This document shows positions 1-12,400 of a stretch of 64,000 nt of DNA, piece after piece (within the stretch, counting starts at the first letter, position 1; each line of letters starts with the position of its first letter). Position numbers and translations under genes: made by a program. Source of the DNA: Chamaecrista fasciculata (taxonomy: Eukaryota; Streptophyta; Magnoliopsida; Fabales; Fabaceae). The stretch lies in contig QANZ01004973.1 in the NCBI GenBank assembly GCA_003254925.1, positions 351,522 through 415,521 of the forward strand, given 5' to 3'. A model generated the notes under the pieces. That model ran no database searches, had not been told where the DNA came from, and saw nothing but the letters and a program-made list of their open reading frames with translations.

Positions 1-451
1 TGATATGCCTGCTTAGCATAAAATTCAGAAGGATGGAGATAGAGTTGTGAATGCATTCAAGACAATTTAAAGTAGAATATGCTATTTTTAATAATAAAAA
101 AAAATTGAACACTACACAATAGTCATATATCTGTGGTAATGCTTTCCGTATTGCCATTGAGAAAGAACAATAACCAATGTAGAGGACATTAGTATCATGA
201 AATAATTCAGGTGCGTCAGACAAATATAAAAGGCAGCCAGAACAACCATTTGCCACTGTTTTCTTTCCTCTAACAGGAGAGTCAGACAAAGGCATACCAC
301 CAGGGACTTTGAACGCACACCCTTTTCTTGCTATTATTATAGGCCAATGTGCATATAACAATGAACGATAATTGAAAACAATAATAATAATTTTTTACCT
401 CAATGTGTACTGAAAAGTAATTGGCCACATTTACAGTAATATTTTACTTAC

Positions 452-2733
452 CTTTATGACAAGTTTGTCTAGTGTATTATTCAATGTAGCTTGATCCATG
501 CTGGGTAGAAACTGTTCTTCACTGAGAATTGACAAAATCCTTAAAGCAAGTTCTGAGGTAATCAGCTCCCTTCCGTGCTGCCCAAAACTCTGGAAGACAA
601 GGAATCATCTGTCAAAAACACCAGAATAACCAATTTGAGATAACTATCCCCTATGTGCCAAATTATAGCTTTCTCCTAAAATAACCACATTACTTCTCAA
701 AATTTATTAACATATTTTCTTTTGTCTTTGGGACATTCATCAACAGTTAAACCTAGCACACAACGATTTGTGATATGTCCTGTACTCTTGTAATATAAAA
801 CTTTGTTACTAACACCAATAACATGAAAAACTTACAAGAAGGATCCTAAACTTTGATCTCTCATCATACTCTCTATTTCCCGTGCAATAAGTAACCACAG
901 TGACCTCAGCACCATAGCCCTTGTTTCCAGCTTTAATTGTCTCCAACTGTTTAGAAACATTGAATATGAGAATGTGTTACAGCATACTAATAAATGGTAA
1001 ACAAGAGCTCATAAATAACCCACAGTGAGTTTATCTGGGTGACGATGGACCAAAGCATTGATCTCTTCCATCAAATGACCACTGCAGAATCCCACAAAGG
1101 TTTCAAGAAAACAAATGAGCACTTCCAATAAAGAAAAAGAGAAATGAAACTAGAGTAAGTTAGACTCAGAAGACAGCAAATGATTTTCAAGATAAACGAA
1201 GTCAGCCTTCAAAACCAAGACAAGGTAGAAGATATGCATCATAGAAAATTTAACTGAATGAGATTATAGCTGATAAAAAGAAATATGTAGTAAAAAAATT
1301 AGGGAAGATAAATTGTAAGGTTTTTCTACAAGAAAACTAAGTGAGTGAGTGACACATTCATGAAGAAGAAAGTGGAAAGAAAAAAACCTACATCCTAACA
1401 TAACTATGCAAAATACTTTAGACAATCCTCCATCATCCTATGCATCATTGTTTTTTTCTTTTTTCAATTCCGCCTTAGAATTGTTATCCCTACTACATTA
1501 ATCTTTTGTAGACGTGATCTTTTAACTACTAAGCTTACTGTAACATAAATGAGTACAACAGGCCAGTAGGGTGTTATACTTCAAAGCTATTCTTTGAACA
1601 CATGAAAGTTCATATGCCCTTTTCCATGAAAGCAGAACTGTAAATATGAGATATATTATCTGCTACTCTGCCATCGTATCAAACAACTGAACCAGTATTT
1701 AAATGCTCACCCACTAAACTCCAGATTATTAATGCCGTGGAGGAAATTTTCAAACATAAAAAAACTCCTACAGTGAGCTTAAACCAACAGAGGAAGGATG
1801 GCATATGATGCAATCAGAATCAATACATGATTCAACAGGGAACCAATATTTATTCAGCTAAGGCTTTGCCTCATAATATAGGCATTATCACCATCATGAT
1901 CTTGTACCTCCACCAGTTTTAACTGGTTAACAAGCTTTGGTATAATATAAGTTCAAATTGCAGGAGTATAAGTACAACTTACTTCTAAAGTTGAAAAAAC
2001 CAAAGTAGATTAGGCAAGTAGACAGTGGCCATTATGGTTTGGAATTTGATGAAACTTGGCAGCTAGCCTAGTAGGTACCATGCTATGAGATAAGTCAATA
2101 AACTACAATCGCCTAGACTTATCTTAAGTTCATGTCTACACTTCATGGGATTTATAAGATGCTCAAGTTGAGGATCAACATATTTTATTCAAATTCGTAA
2201 AACATTATAAATTACAACTACAAGTTCAGTGAGAAAATCAAAACTTTACATAGATCGTACAAAGTCAGCAGCACATGGGAAAAATCAGTTTTCCTCCTTT
2301 ATGGCCGGGTACATCAGAAAATATTGAAAAGGTTAAGTAAAGCATACTTGTTCATAATATACTACAGATTTAATGTATTAACCTTGATTTTTCAAGCAAC
2401 TAATAATCTAATGAATATGTAACATCTTCTCCACCCAATATATATATACATATACAACAGATTTATGCGTCAACATAAGAAGTTATCGAATTGAAAACTC
2501 TCCGATTCGAGTTTAGCCCAAGAAATAGATTAGCCGTGTAAAAATTTCGATGTGAGAACATGATGGTTCAGGAGGAGTTACCTGGAATGGTAGAGATCAT
2601 AGTTGATTGGCGTGATTGAAGGTTGAGAGAGATTATTATTTTGGCCATTAACGACGACGAGAACTTGCGAACAAGCAAAGAAGCATAAGCTGATTGACAA
2701 CAAACAAGATGAGAGAGAACGAAGATCTCCCAT
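452..2733 (-). CDS. Zinc carboxypeptidase (M14 family), N-terminal part, runs off left edge
   Basis: This is a partial gene with four visible exons: 2582-2733, 1024-1081, 836-946 and 452-589. All junctions are GT-AG and keep one frame. The start at 2733 opens a signal-peptide-like stretch (MGDLRSLSSCLLSISLCFFA), which suggests secretion or a vacuolar route. Exons 2 and 3 read as a family-typical region beginning HLMEEINALVHRHPDKLT and going on to a KAGNKGYGAEV stretch. Exon 4 holds FGQHGRELI, whose HGRE fits the His-x-x-Glu zinc pair of M14 metallocarboxypeptidases. These enzymes remove C-terminal residues from peptides. The closest plant relative I recall is At5g42320. The rest of the catalytic domain lies beyond the edge: I could not find the next exon in bases 1-431. 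Intron 1 is about 1.5 kb. The physiological substrate is unknown. Confidence 0.8.
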
Positions 2734-3637
2734 ACCAAGACCAGATGTAGCAACTAAGATTTGTTCCTTCGTTCCTCTTCTTTCATTTCATTACGATTAT
2801 TACTCGGCGTGTGAATTCTTCTTCATACATGATTACATTTGGACCTGCGGAAAACAATTTATATGTATTTTAAGACGATCCGAATGACTTTTACTACAAC
2901 CAGATTCAGCTTGCCTCCGATCTTTTCAAGGGTCAACTTTCTTGATGATTCGCGGTTTATTGACGTTTCATCTCATCTGTAAGTTTTTGAATAGTAGAAA
3001 ACTGAATCTCAAATTAGATTTACCATCTACTTCATTTAGCAACAGCTCGTTTTAGGTTTTCCTTACTTTTGCAATTTGCATGGTGTTAATTCGAATTTCG
3101 AAACTTATTTTTAATCAATTAATGAAATATGATACCAGTTTATGCAATCGAAATTTTGAATATATTTTGATGCTGGATTTTGCTTGTGGAGAATATGTAC
3201 CAATAAATATATTTATAAAAATTATAAACAGTTTTATTACAACAGTTAGAGCGTGTTTATGCACAGCGTGTTTTATTAAGCGTTTGTCTTGTTTTACTCT
3301 TAACAACCGCAAAGTCAAAGATAATAAATTTCATATTCGGACAACAAATTTCATAGAATAACATTTATATTACGTTCTCTATTAACATTTATTTGTGTCC
3401 ATGCAAACAAATAAATAAAAGTTGATTTTGTTTTAATATTATTTAGTCAACTTTTGTTCAACGTGAATAAATATACAAGAATGTAAAACGGTGATCATGT
3501 AGCCATGGTCAATTTTCTAACATTCCATTAATAAAAAAAAGTCACAATTAGTATTAAAAAAATAATGTACAATGAATCACAAATAATTACAAAATGAAAT
3601 CGTGAGCACATATTTTTATTACCAAACTTAATTATTA
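2734..3637. other. AT-rich spacer upstream of the carboxypeptidase gene
   Basis: This stretch should hold the 5' UTR and promoter of the minus-strand carboxypeptidase gene. The short open frames on both strands near 3080-3361 have no recognisable domains and look like chance. I see no RNA gene. Confidence 0.4.
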
Positions 3638-4041
3638 CTCCCTCCGTCCCTTTTTATTTGCTTCATTGCAGAACTTTTTTTGTCCCTTTTTATCTGCTTT
3701 GTTATGAAATCAAGAGGTCATCAATGAACTTTTTTACCATTTTATCCCTATTTAATATTATAGTCATAATGGACGATTTGACTTTTGGTAGAGAATTATT
3801 TTGGGGTTATGTAGTAATCAATTGGAGTAGGTTTCATAAAAAAATTGTGAGAGTATTTAAATTAGTTGGAGGAATTTAATTTTTGAAATATGAGCATTAA
3901 ATTGATGATATAATTAAGTCTAATTTAATAAGGGTAATATAGTCTTTTTATTTTAGATTTTACATTAACTTTAGTGATTTAATCATTATATTAATTTGTG
4001 TGCAACAACCTTAAAAAGCAGATAAAAAGGGACGGAGGGAG
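3638..4041. mobile_element. Stowaway-like MITE, 404 bp
   Basis: The left end reads CTCCCTCCGTCCCTTTTTAT and the right end is its near-perfect inverse, giving terminal inverted repeats of more than 20 bp. A TA dinucleotide flanks each side (3636-3637 and 4042-4043), the target duplication expected of Tc1/mariner-type Stowaway elements. There is no transposase, so it is non-autonomous. A related copy sits at 43540-43813. A single undetermined base lies just outside the right end, at 4046. Confidence 0.9.
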
Positions 4042-4043
4042 TA

Positions 4044-4816
4044 CTNGAGAATTTCATTTCTTTGGCCAAATGAGAAAAAAAAATAAGGGAAAATTTATAG
4101 AAAGTTCCGTTGGGACATCCCAACACTTAATTGTTGGATTTGTTTCCTTGTTTTTTATAATCTTAAGATTTGCACAAATTTCAAGGCTATAAAAAGCAAT
4201 TATAACGTGAGAGTTAGGAAAATTCAACATTCAAACTCTTTATATTTATTTTTCAACGTTAACTTCCTTATGAAAGAAATTGGATCGTCTTTAAAAGTTA
4301 ACACATTTCAAAAATTGTTATATTTTCAATTTTTTTTTGATCATGAAATGAATAGTTAATGTTTAGGATCTAATTTAATTTCATTTATTGTTGACTTTGA
4401 TTGAGTAGAGAAAAAAAAATATTAAAAATAACTTGTAATTTTAAACTCGTTTTATTCAAATTTAAAATGAGAAAAATTATTATATTTAGTAATTTGAGAT
4501 CAATTTAAAAAATCATAAAAATATACTAAACCAATCTAAAACAAATAACATATTTAGGATCAATTATAAAAAAAAACATATTTAGGACCAATTTAAAATT
4601 TATCCTATACATTTGAGACTAATTTAAGGTTTTGACCAAAAAATTGTGTTGAAAGTCGAAAGAAATGTATGATTGAGAAACCGTGAATAAAAATATACGT
4701 TACAATTTGCCTTTAATGTTTTTCCTTATAAAACGTGGAATGGGAAAACCAAAAAGATCTATTCTATCATGAGCATTCTATTCTGTTCTCACCGCCGAGC
4801 CGTCCGATCAAAAATA
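4044..4816. other. Spacer and distal promoter of the unknown basic-protein gene
   Basis: This is AT-rich DNA with no supported gene. A TATAAAA motif lies at 4727-4733 and a weaker TATAATT at about 4853, closer to the coding start. I cannot decide which one is used. Confidence 0.35.
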
Positions 4817-4827
4817 TGACCGTTGGA
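4817..4827 (-). promoter_or_regulatory. MSA element (mitosis-specific activator, MYB3R site)
   Basis: Read on the minus strand this is TCCAACGGTCA, a full match to the MSA consensus YCYAACGGYYA. MYB3R transcription factors bind MSA sites and drive G2/M-phase expression of plant genes, and the element works in either orientation. It lies about 200 bp upstream of the ATG at 5028 and 26 bp upstream of a TATA-like TATAATT. The position therefore fits a promoter element of the following gene. Only one copy is clear. Confidence 0.7.
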
Positions 4828-5027
4828 GACGCTCCACATTCTATTAATCTCTATAATTCAAAATTTTCAAACCGACGTCCCTCTATTTGGTCTTCCAATA
4901 AAACCAAAAAGTAACATTCTCCAACACTATTACGCTCACTTTCTCTCTCGCTCGATCGCCTTCTTTTCTCTTCGATTCCTTCTGTTTCTCAATCAGAACC
5001 GTCTTAAAGATCTCAACAATCAACAAT

Positions 5028-5762
5028 ATGTTGTCTATGTACTCAGCATCGAAGATGAAGTCTGACCGTAAGCCTCCTCTTCCTAAATCGCCGGTGCGTC
5101 TTCGACCACGCCGTGTTCTTCGTCCATCAAACTCATGTTCGCTTCAAACCCCACCAGGTTCGTCTAGAAAAAAAAACAGATCATTAACAAACATTCTTTC
5201 TTTATTATATTCTTATTATTGTCCATCGATTGAAACAGGTTCTTTGGCAAAATTCAAAAAACCTACTCAGGACATTCAAGAATCTGAACTTCGACCTGAA
5301 TACCGCACGATCTCGTGCGAGTTGCGGAATTTGACGAAGATGGTTCAGGAAGAATTTGGGAAAACAAATTCTGAAAATAGTGCGTTTGCCGGCGCACAAA
5401 CTGTGAATTCAAGTACACTGTTTGAAAGAGGGAGATTTTACGATGAGTACTCTGCTAGAAGGAACGAGAGGCTAAAGATAAAGAAGGGTATAATGGAGGG
5501 TGATGATAAGCCATCGGTTTATCGTCTTGGCGTAAACGTGGAATCGGCGAAGAAGAGCAGTTTCAAGAGCGGTTCCAAGAAACTTGAGAGCTTGAGGAAA
5601 TCCGTTTCAGCGGCTTACGCAGTCCAGCCAACTGAAACTCCACGATACATGCTTCGAAGCATGACCAAGGCTAACAAAAAACCTCCTCTACCTTCTAACT
5701 TCGAGAAATCTCTTATTGGTGTGGACAAGAAAAGCAGAGCTTCTAGGGTTCGAGGGATTTGA
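5028..5762 (+). CDS. Plant-specific basic protein of unknown family, likely mitosis-expressed
   Basis: The protein is 244 residues if unspliced. It is 217 if the 81-nt intron 5158-5238 is removed; that intron has a GT donor and a CAG acceptor. It is lysine/arginine- and serine-rich, with no signal peptide or membrane segment. Recognisable islands are KPPLPKSPVRLRPRRVLR near the start, ELRPEYRTISCELRNLTKMV in the middle, RGRFYDEYSARRNERLK, and a C-terminal PRYMLRSMTK segment followed by KKPPLP. Proline-flanked basic motifs at both ends and the lack of a globular core suggest a disordered nuclear or cytoskeletal adaptor; this is inference. The next in-frame ATG (MYSASKMK) is three codons downstream and could also serve as the start. 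I do not recognise a named family. The MSA site upstream suggests G2/M expression. The gene is tail-to-tail with the branching enzyme gene. Confidence 0.75.
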   Translation: MLSMYSASKMKSDRKPPLPKSPVRLRPRRVLRPSNSCSLQTPPGSSRKKNRSLTNILSLLYSYYCPSIETGSLAKFKKPTQDIQESELRPEYRTISCELRNLTKMVQEEFGKTNSENSAFAGAQTVNSSTLFERGRFYDEYSARRNERLKIKKGIMEGDDKPSVYRLGVNVESAKKSSFKSGSKKLESLRKSVSAAYAVQPTETPRYMLRSMTKANKKPPLPSNFEKSLIGVDKKSRASRVRGI

Positions 5763-6426
5763 TTCCTATTTTTTTTTGGGGGGTTTTTGTTGGTTGAAGA
5801 GAATTGGGTTTATTGTTATCCTTTGGCCCTAGCATCTTGTTCTCTGTTTTTAGGTGTTTAGACACATCTGCTACATTTGCTTATTTTAATGGAATCACTT
5901 ACTGAGATGAAACACTATTGAATGTGGAATTTAGCTCCTTTCCTTTCAAATTTTAATGTAAATTGATAAGCTGTTGGCTTGCTTTTATATGAAAAGGCTA
6001 AAATCTTTAGTGATCTATTGATGATATATGTTCTTTCTATTGATGATATACATTTGCTTATATGTTCTTGATGATGGTGTGCCTCTTAAGCTCATGGCTT
6101 GTATAGTTTATCTATTGATTTTTTTTTTTTGAACAATTTTATCTATTGATGATATATGTTCTTTCTAGACATTCAAATACAAGAAAGGTTGTCTTTTGCT
6201 TCTCTCATTTTGCTTCTCTACACAAAGTATTGAAGCGCAAACATTTTTTATTCAAAATTTACATTGCTAACTACTCAAGTGAAACTTTTCTAAAGTTCAC
6301 AACGGAAAAAGATTCTTGATGATATAGGCAGTGGAAACTCACATCAAAGTCACTCAACGACCATTTCCTTCTACTTATTATAGGCAGTCTAAACTCACAA
6401 ACAAACAAAAACTCCTAATTATACCA
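5763..6426. other. Intergenic 3' regions of two convergent genes, with a short direct repeat
   Basis: This region holds the 3' UTRs of the basic-protein gene (plus) and the branching enzyme gene (minus). A 27-bp exact direct repeat beginning ATCTATTGATGATATATG occurs at 6013-6039 and 6141-6167. No gene is supported. Confidence 0.5.
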
Positions 6427-9400
6427 TCATCCTGCACCATTTTCTTCTGCTTCCGGGTCTTCTATTTTGCCTTGAGCAACCTCACTTTGTACCGAAGCTA
6501 ACTCTTGAGGAACATCAGCAACATCAGCGGCAACCAATTTGTCTTCTACCCCAATTAGATTTCTAACTTCACTTTGTATTGAAGCTAACTCTTCAGGAAC
6601 ATCAGCAACATCAGCAGCAACCAATTTGTCTTCTACCCCAATTAGATTTCTAACTTCACTTCCTACAGAAGCTAATTCTTCAGGATATTTGGCAACATAT
6701 GATGCAGCATCTTCTGTTTTGCTTTGTGCAACGTCAATGTTAGCAGATACTAGATCTTCAGGGATCTTTGCGTCTTCTGATGTCTCCTCTACCATAATCA
6801 AATTACTAACTCCACCTTTTACTTCTACATGAGCTGATCCTTCAAGGATTTTGGCTACATCTGAAGCAGCAGACGTCTCTTCCACCCCAACCAAAATGCT
6901 ATCACTGTTCTTGTCTAGGTTCTCTTCCACTCTGTAATATACCTTTGGAAATTGGAATTTCAAAATGAGTTAGCAACTCACATCATTGCATGGGAGAACA
7001 AAGAGAGCTAAAATATAATTTTTGACATTCTTAAGTCAGCCCTTGTCTGATTGATACTTGCTGTTTTCATGAATAAATAATGGTTCATTTTGATATTACT
7101 CTGAAATGTTTATATTATTCATTTTGATATTCAAACTATTCTTCCATAGACTAACCCATGTTTAAATTATTCCTGGTGTAACTGTAAGCCAAGAAAAAAT
7201 GCAACCAGAAAGGAACAAAATTATTTGACAGTTCAGAGACAAGCATACCACACAAGTACGAGGAGGCGAGAGAACTTTGAAAGAATTGGGACGATTGTTG
7301 AAATTTGTTTCAGGAACTCCTGGTATTCCTTCTGGGACTGTAAAGTGGTCAACGTCATGGCCCACCTAGCAGATGATAACCGCAAACTTTATCATCAATT
7401 AACCCGCAATGGCCAATGTCACATAAACTAATAAATCATCTTACTGAAGAGTGAAAAGGTTTCCTTACTCTTCCGCGTCCTCCAAAGTCCCAAGCATCAC
7501 TATCAAGTGCAACTCTATATTTCCCAGGCAAGTCACACCCAACTTTGTACCTATTTGGCCAAGATTTCAGCCTAATTAATTTGTGGCTAGGCAATGTTCC
7601 CCAGGCATATAAACGAAGTAACTTAATAACTATACCCCTCATAAGTATTCTCTGGATGGAAGTTGAACACAAATACTAAATCTCCTCGCTCAAAGACTAT
7701 AACCTGGAACAGAAATATCTATTAGGCATTTAATTTTTAACAGGGCACTGTATGACATTAGCGTATTGTATGCTTATCTTCTCTACTTGCTGAGATTAAA
7801 GAAACACCTTGATTATGTTTACAAAGACTACCTATTGTGGTTTAAAAAATCTTAATTGACTTGCAAAATTGATGAGAAGCAGAACCTTTTCTTCATCATT
7901 TGTGCTGCTCACAATCTGTTTTGATGATGAAAGGAATGAAAATTTGTCATCCAGTAAATTCATAGCTCCGTCAAATGCATTCATGAACTGCACAAGTACA
8001 AAAGGAAAAAAATACAAAAGGTCAAAGATACTGTGTTGTATAACAAAATGCAAGAATAAAAGTAGAGCTCCTCAGAAGGAAAAGAAAAAGGTCTTTTAAT
8101 TACATAGTTACGTTCTACATGGCACAAAATGATGATACAACACACATTTCTTGTAAAGAAGTTAAAGGAAGAAGGATACTGGGAACCAAACCACAACCAT
8201 CCTCCCCCTCCCCAGCCATAATAAAATAAAATTGAAGAGAGAGAGAGGAGAAGAAGAAGAAGAAGAAGAAGAAGAAGAAGAAGAAGAAGAAGAAGAAGAA
8301 GAAACATTATCATCAACAACAACAACAGATATTCCTAAATTACCTTATATCTCAAGTGGTCTGTATCCACTAAATTCCACTGACGCCTGCACTTCTCATA
8401 ACTCCACCCATTGCCTTCTCTTGGGAAATCTATCCATTCCGGATGGCCAAACTAAAAAGCAGTGGCCAATATAACTGAACAAGTGATAATACATGGTATA
8501 GTCCTATAGAAATAAGAGTGATATGCATGAATATCTCTAGCTTAGAGATATTCTACCCTCATAAGACATAAAGATTGGTAGAAGACAAAAGAAGCTTTCT
8601 TCGTAAAGCAACTTGGGAACTGGGATGGTGGCCCACCACTCAGTCACTCAAACAATAAATATTTAGAGTACACTCTAAGAAAATAATTCTACGGAGGGCT
8701 GACATTTTCCTGGCAAAAAAAGAGAGTAAATTTAAGGACTACAAAAATCTCATTCCGTTTAATAGATAATGTCAGGTCAGGCTGCATTACACTAGACTGG
8801 CACCAGTAGTCTGCTTGTGCAGGTAAAAGCAAGGAACTGTATGCATACCTCATTACCCATGAAATTAAGGTAGCCTTCCCCACCCAATGCCATGGTCAAG
8901 AAGTGTATCATCTGCAAAGTATTAAGATTAAGATAATGAGTTCAAGGGAATAATACATGAGTGAAGTGTCAAATTAGTAGTTTTAGGATTCATCAAATAA
9001 ACTGGAAAAATTTTTAGTAAGGCTAAAAGAAATAAAATACAACTACGGTAATTGAAAAAGAAAATCTGCTACATGACCTTGTGAATTGCAATCCCTCGCT
9101 CAACAGTAGGAGAAGGATCCATCAAGCAAGACATGCCAGAATACATTTCTTTATCCATTAGGAAGAAAGCTATAGTCTTGTCCCCAACTATGGCCTGCAC
9201 AAGGCAATTTCTTTTTTGTTTTTTTGGAAGTGATGACATTGGGGGAAAATAGAACTAATAAACAATGAAATATGAGAAATTCTTAATTGGCTTTCTCCAG
9301 TAGTTTCCACTGTTAAGCCACTTATAAAACTGATTTTGCATACATCTTAGGATAATTCCATTGCAAATGTAATACCTGGTCATGACTTTCAGCATAAGAG

Positions 9401-12400
9401 ATACACTTCTCAGTGTATCGCCTATTTGTCAAACACCAAGAGATTTCCTTCACAGACCATTCGTCATCTTTCTTGTTTTTCAAGTAGTCAATCCACTTAT
9501 CTGGGATGGCCATTGCTAGACGATAGTCAAAACCAATTCCCCCGTCAGAAACTGGTAGACCAAGTCCAGGCATGCCAGAAACATCTTCAGCAATCACAGT
9601 AGCATCTGGTAAAATATTATGGATCAAAGAATTAGCCAGCATCAAATAGACAACTGCGTCCACATCTGTTGCTTCACTGAAATATTCATTATAACTCCCT
9701 GTAAAAGACATGTTGATTCCGTGGTGATGGTACAGCATTGATGTTACCCCATCAAATCGAAACCCGTCAAATTTGAACTCCTCAAGCCACCACCTTAAAT
9801 TAGATAAAAGGAAACGAAGAACTTCCCAATTGGCATAGTTAAATAGTCTACTATCCCATAATTTATGATAGCCTCTTTCTCCAGTGTGGAAGTAAGAATC
9901 CTGTGAACTTTGACCAACATCAAAACCATTAAGTCCATCAGTAACATTGTTACTGGCATGACTATGGACAACATCCATCAAAACCCGTATACCTAGACTA
10001 TGGGCCTTGTCTATCAGATATTTAAGATCTTCAGGGGTTCCAGATCTGCTGCTCACGGCAAAAAAATTTGTTACATGATAGCCAAAGGAAGCATAATAGG
10101 AATGCTCCATCACAGCCATCAACTGCACTGTATTATAGTTATTTGCTCGAATTCGGGGCAATATATTGTCTGCAAATTCCCTGTAAGAATTTATCCGTGG
10201 TTCAGAGCTACTCATTCCCACATGAGCCTCATAAATCCGTGCGGCCTTGGGTTTTGGTGGACGAGGATATTTGAACTGATACCTGGAATAACAGAACGGG
10301 TAAACAAGGGGCTCACCAAAATACATCCAGAGAAGCAGAGTGGTGAAAGTTCAGAAATGGCTAATTAATCAACAATCTTATAGAACCTGCAAAAGATATT
10401 CTCTGTTTCCCTTGCAAAATGAAACTTGAAGAAGAGAAAATTTTAAGATAAGCCAAATTTCAATAAAGGATACATTGGTTACATCATTTTCAAATCAATT
10501 ATTATCTTGCAAACACCTGCAGTCTGTTTTAGAACAGATCCTTCAAATGTTATGCTTTGTTAATTACCGAAGATCACAACTCCAAATATATATATATATA
10601 TATGTATAATTATATATTTCTATGTAACAAGACCTCTCTAAAGGTGCTGGATCCCAATAGACACCATCATACGGTGCAGCAAATCTTGTAGGATCAGCAG
10701 TGGCATATTTGATCCAAGCAGGGAGGCGATCAACCCAAATTCCATCACCATGTCTGAATCGAAATTTGACTCTTGAATTGTGAGGTATTGCAGGATTTCC
10801 ATCAGAATCTGGAATTTTAATGCTCCAAACACCAAACTGATTTTTTTCCATCCTGTGGTTGGATCCATCCCATCCATTAAAGTCCCCAATGAGTTGTGCT
10901 TCCCTAAATTGTAAGATATATAACATCAAAATACAACTCAACAAAAACAACAAGAAGTGAAGTTGAGTTATTTGTTCTCATAATAAACTTACTGAGCAGC
11001 AGGTGCCCACTCACGGTATGCGATTCCACCTTCTTCTCTGTTGAAACCAAATTTCCTATAACCTGAGAGAGGGGGAAAAGAAGAAGAAAAGGAAAAGTTA
11101 TATTTTAGATTGAAGACGCGACTAAAATGAGTCCAACAAATTTTTGAGACAATGTAAAAGGGGAGGTGAAGATCAATCCAGTTAACAGGCAAATGATGTG
11201 ATCTGTTTTAAAGAAGCTTATGTGTCTGAGAGAGAGAAAAGATAGGACAGAAGAAAAGGAACGTTGTATTGAATATACAACCACAGTCAATTGAATAAAC
11301 TTGCAAGGCAGTAAAATCTGGGGAAGAGAAGATCAATTCAGTTGACAGGCAAAAGATACATTTTCAGGAAGCTGATCTATCCAACATTTCCAAATAATGC
11401 TCCAAGCTAAATGGAAGGCGGACCAATTTAGATAATTAAAATGCAGTCAGTAGGCAGATATGCCCAACCTAGCATTTGAGCATTTACCTTGATTAAGTAG
11501 ATACTAGATATCAATTAGAAAATGAGAGCAGAATTGTAGCATACTAGCAATGCAGATAACTAGAACTACCTTTTGCAAATTCTTCAAGGCCTCCTTCATA
11601 TTTTTCAATAAGAATTTTCTGATCTACATATCTCTTCACTCTATACCTGAAGTGATCTTTATATGGTTCTAGGCCTGGATCAATGCGCAATATGCCAATA
11701 TTTTCTAAGTCTTCCTCAAAGGATAACATTGTTGACTTGTCATCTGTCATAACAGTTGAGCTGTTGGAACTGCACCTCACCTAGTTGGAGTAAAACATAT
11801 TCAAAAAACTTATGCAAAATTAGAACACTCACACATGTAGATGTAGATATAGGTACTTCCACTGGTATTTTCTTTTTCTTTGGAGAGGGGTATTTGTCAA
11901 AGAAATAATTATATGAATTCTTATGTATAAAGCAAATGAGTCACAGAAGAATTCAAAGGTTAGATGTTAGATTCATCACTTCCCTTTGAACATTCACCTC
12001 AATCCAGGCAGAGATATAGAAAAATGAGAGAAGATTAACACAAATAGAATATACATAAGATATTAATAGTTGTTGCCTTTAAAATGCTTGTGTTGGGCGA
12101 CCAGTGGCTACATTACCGAGCGAAACACTGTGATTAATATATAAGTTTATCGAGTCTAATAAACCAATTTTAATTAATCATCATGCAAAAAGTCGTTGAA
12201 TATCAACAAAGAGAGGATGGAGATGATTCCAAAAAACATTTATTCTGCGATAAAAACTAAATTACTTCTAGATATTTGTATAAATATTGAAATTTGAAAA
12301 ATATGAAAAAACAAAATTATTTAATAAAAAAGAACAAAAAACTTGTATCAGGAAAATAAAAATTAATGTGATTGAGGTAAATATTTGTGCTATACCCTCT

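Noticed and set aside
1-431. Additional carboxypeptidase exon at the left edge
   Set aside because: No segment with family motifs and matching splice phase could be read. The next exon must lie beyond the edge.
4823-5065. 80-codon open frame starting METLHILL
   Set aside because: It overlaps the promoter/5' UTR and MSA element of the basic-protein gene in a different frame, with no domain.
7981-8325. Open frames encoding poly-Leu or poly-Glu
   Set aside because: They are translations of the (GAA)n microsatellite within an SBE1 intron.
10564-10953. Start of a separate gene at an internal Met before the CBM48 region
   Set aside because: The frame is SBE1 exon 4 read into flanking introns. 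The splice sites at 10903 and 10634 join it to the neighbouring exons.
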